From Microbacterium marinilacus (GTDB taxonomy: Bacteria > Actinomycetota > Actinomycetes > Actinomycetales > Microbacteriaceae): a DNA stretch of 64,000 nt. Positions 63,874-64,000 of the stretch are shown here, piece after piece (position 1 is the first letter of the stretch; the number at the start of each line of letters is the position of its first letter). Below the pieces are notes generated by a model that saw nothing but the letters and a program-made list of their open reading frames with translations, was not told the origin of the DNA and did no database searches. The position numbers and the translations under genes were made by a program. The DNA lies in NCBI RefSeq assembly GCF_019753765.1, contig NZ_JAIJZW010000001.1, positions 684,260-748,259 of the forward strand, given 5' to 3'.

Positions 63874-64000
63874 TGTAGTGCCCAGCCAGGTTGTTTGAAA
63901 TGCGGCTGATGGGTGGGAGCTTTCCGATGGCGGTGTGGGGTCTGTGGTGATTGTAGAAGTGCAGCCAGGCCGGGAGAGCTGCTCGCCGAGCTGACTCGGA
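63869..64000 (-). CDS. IS481 family transposase, C-terminal end (partial)
   Basis: The last 43 residues of a DDE transposase are visible, including WLHFYNHHRPHTAIGKLPP and ending NNLAGHYS. This is the characteristic IS481/IS3-group C-terminus. The reading frame runs through the element's terminal repeat, and its TAG stop (63869-63871) lies in the target sequence, overlapping the coaE stop on the other strand. The N-terminal and catalytic parts lie beyond 64000. Confidence 0.88.
   Translation of the reverse strand, partial: SESARRAALPAWLHFYNHHRPHTAIGKLPPISRISNNLAGHYS
63874..64000 (-). mobile_element. IS481 family insertion sequence, one end
   Basis: The left end begins TGTAGTGCCCAGCCAGG, a terminal inverted repeat typical of actinobacterial IS481 elements, directly after CCTAGC. 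The element continues past the window, so its length and intactness cannot be judged. Confidence 0.85.

Overview
The window is a high-GC actinobacterial chromosome segment, most likely Microbacterium or a close Microbacteriaceae relative. The signs are GC-ending codons, many GTG starts, leaderless promoters, an UPF0182 protein, a DUF2342-type metalloprotease beside a YlbL-like PDZ protease, otsAB, and a tmRNA tag ending in ALAA. This placement rests on gene content and style only; no database search was possible.

Layout. 1-5.1 kb: divergent DUF2342 metalloprotease (cut by the window edge) and YlbL-like PDZ/Lon-type protease, then a large UPF0182 membrane protein. 5.3 kb: initiator tRNA-fMet. 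5.5-9.5 kb (minus): small membrane proteins, one apparently frameshifted twice, then a CDGSH iron-sulfur protein coupled to a haem-oxygenase-like iron enzyme. 9.9-14.2 kb: DUF6328 protein, nitrilase-type amidase, aminotransferase and HtrA-like protease. 14.3-19.4 kb: a surface polymer locus with three CDP-glycerol glycerophosphotransferase-family genes and one inverted glycosyltransferase. 19.5-22.4 kb: M20 peptidase coupled to an MFS transporter. 22.6-25.0 kb: tmRNA, a small protein, a lipoprotein, an inositol-phosphatase-family enzyme and tRNA-Lys. 25.1-31.7 kb: an unknown protein, two tandem LuxR regulators of identical length, a GntR regulator, and a MarR-MFS pair with an AT-rich operator. 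31.9-39.9 kb: small membrane protein, otsA-otsB, and ilvD, ilvB, ilvN, ilvC ending at a strong terminator. 40-42.3 kb: DksA/TraR-type zinc finger, an unknown protein and a DUF4190-type membrane protein. 42.5-48.8 kb: a LacI repressor facing a sugar ABC importer and glycogen-debranching-type enzyme, with twin operators between them. 48.8-51.3 kb: a polar amino acid ABC importer. 51.7-63.9 kb: rpsA and coaE, usually close together in Actinobacteria, here separated by about 10 kb. The window ends inside an IS481-family element inserted at the coaE stop codon.

The most interesting system is the 53.77-63.23 kb operon: a peptide-type ABC importer, a luciferase-like flavin monooxygenase, two CMD/AhpD-like proteins (one with a CxxC-x3-H site, one with no cysteine), a glyoxalase-like protein and an M20 amidohydrolase. 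After the second permease start every junction is a 4-base start/stop overlap. The gene families match a conserved cassette whose substrate I do not know to have been established. A second theme is gene expression: many genes have a TAnnnT -10 hexamer ending exactly 6-7 bases before the start codon and lack a Shine-Dalgarno sequence, which points to leaderless transcripts. Several start codons here were chosen on that basis.
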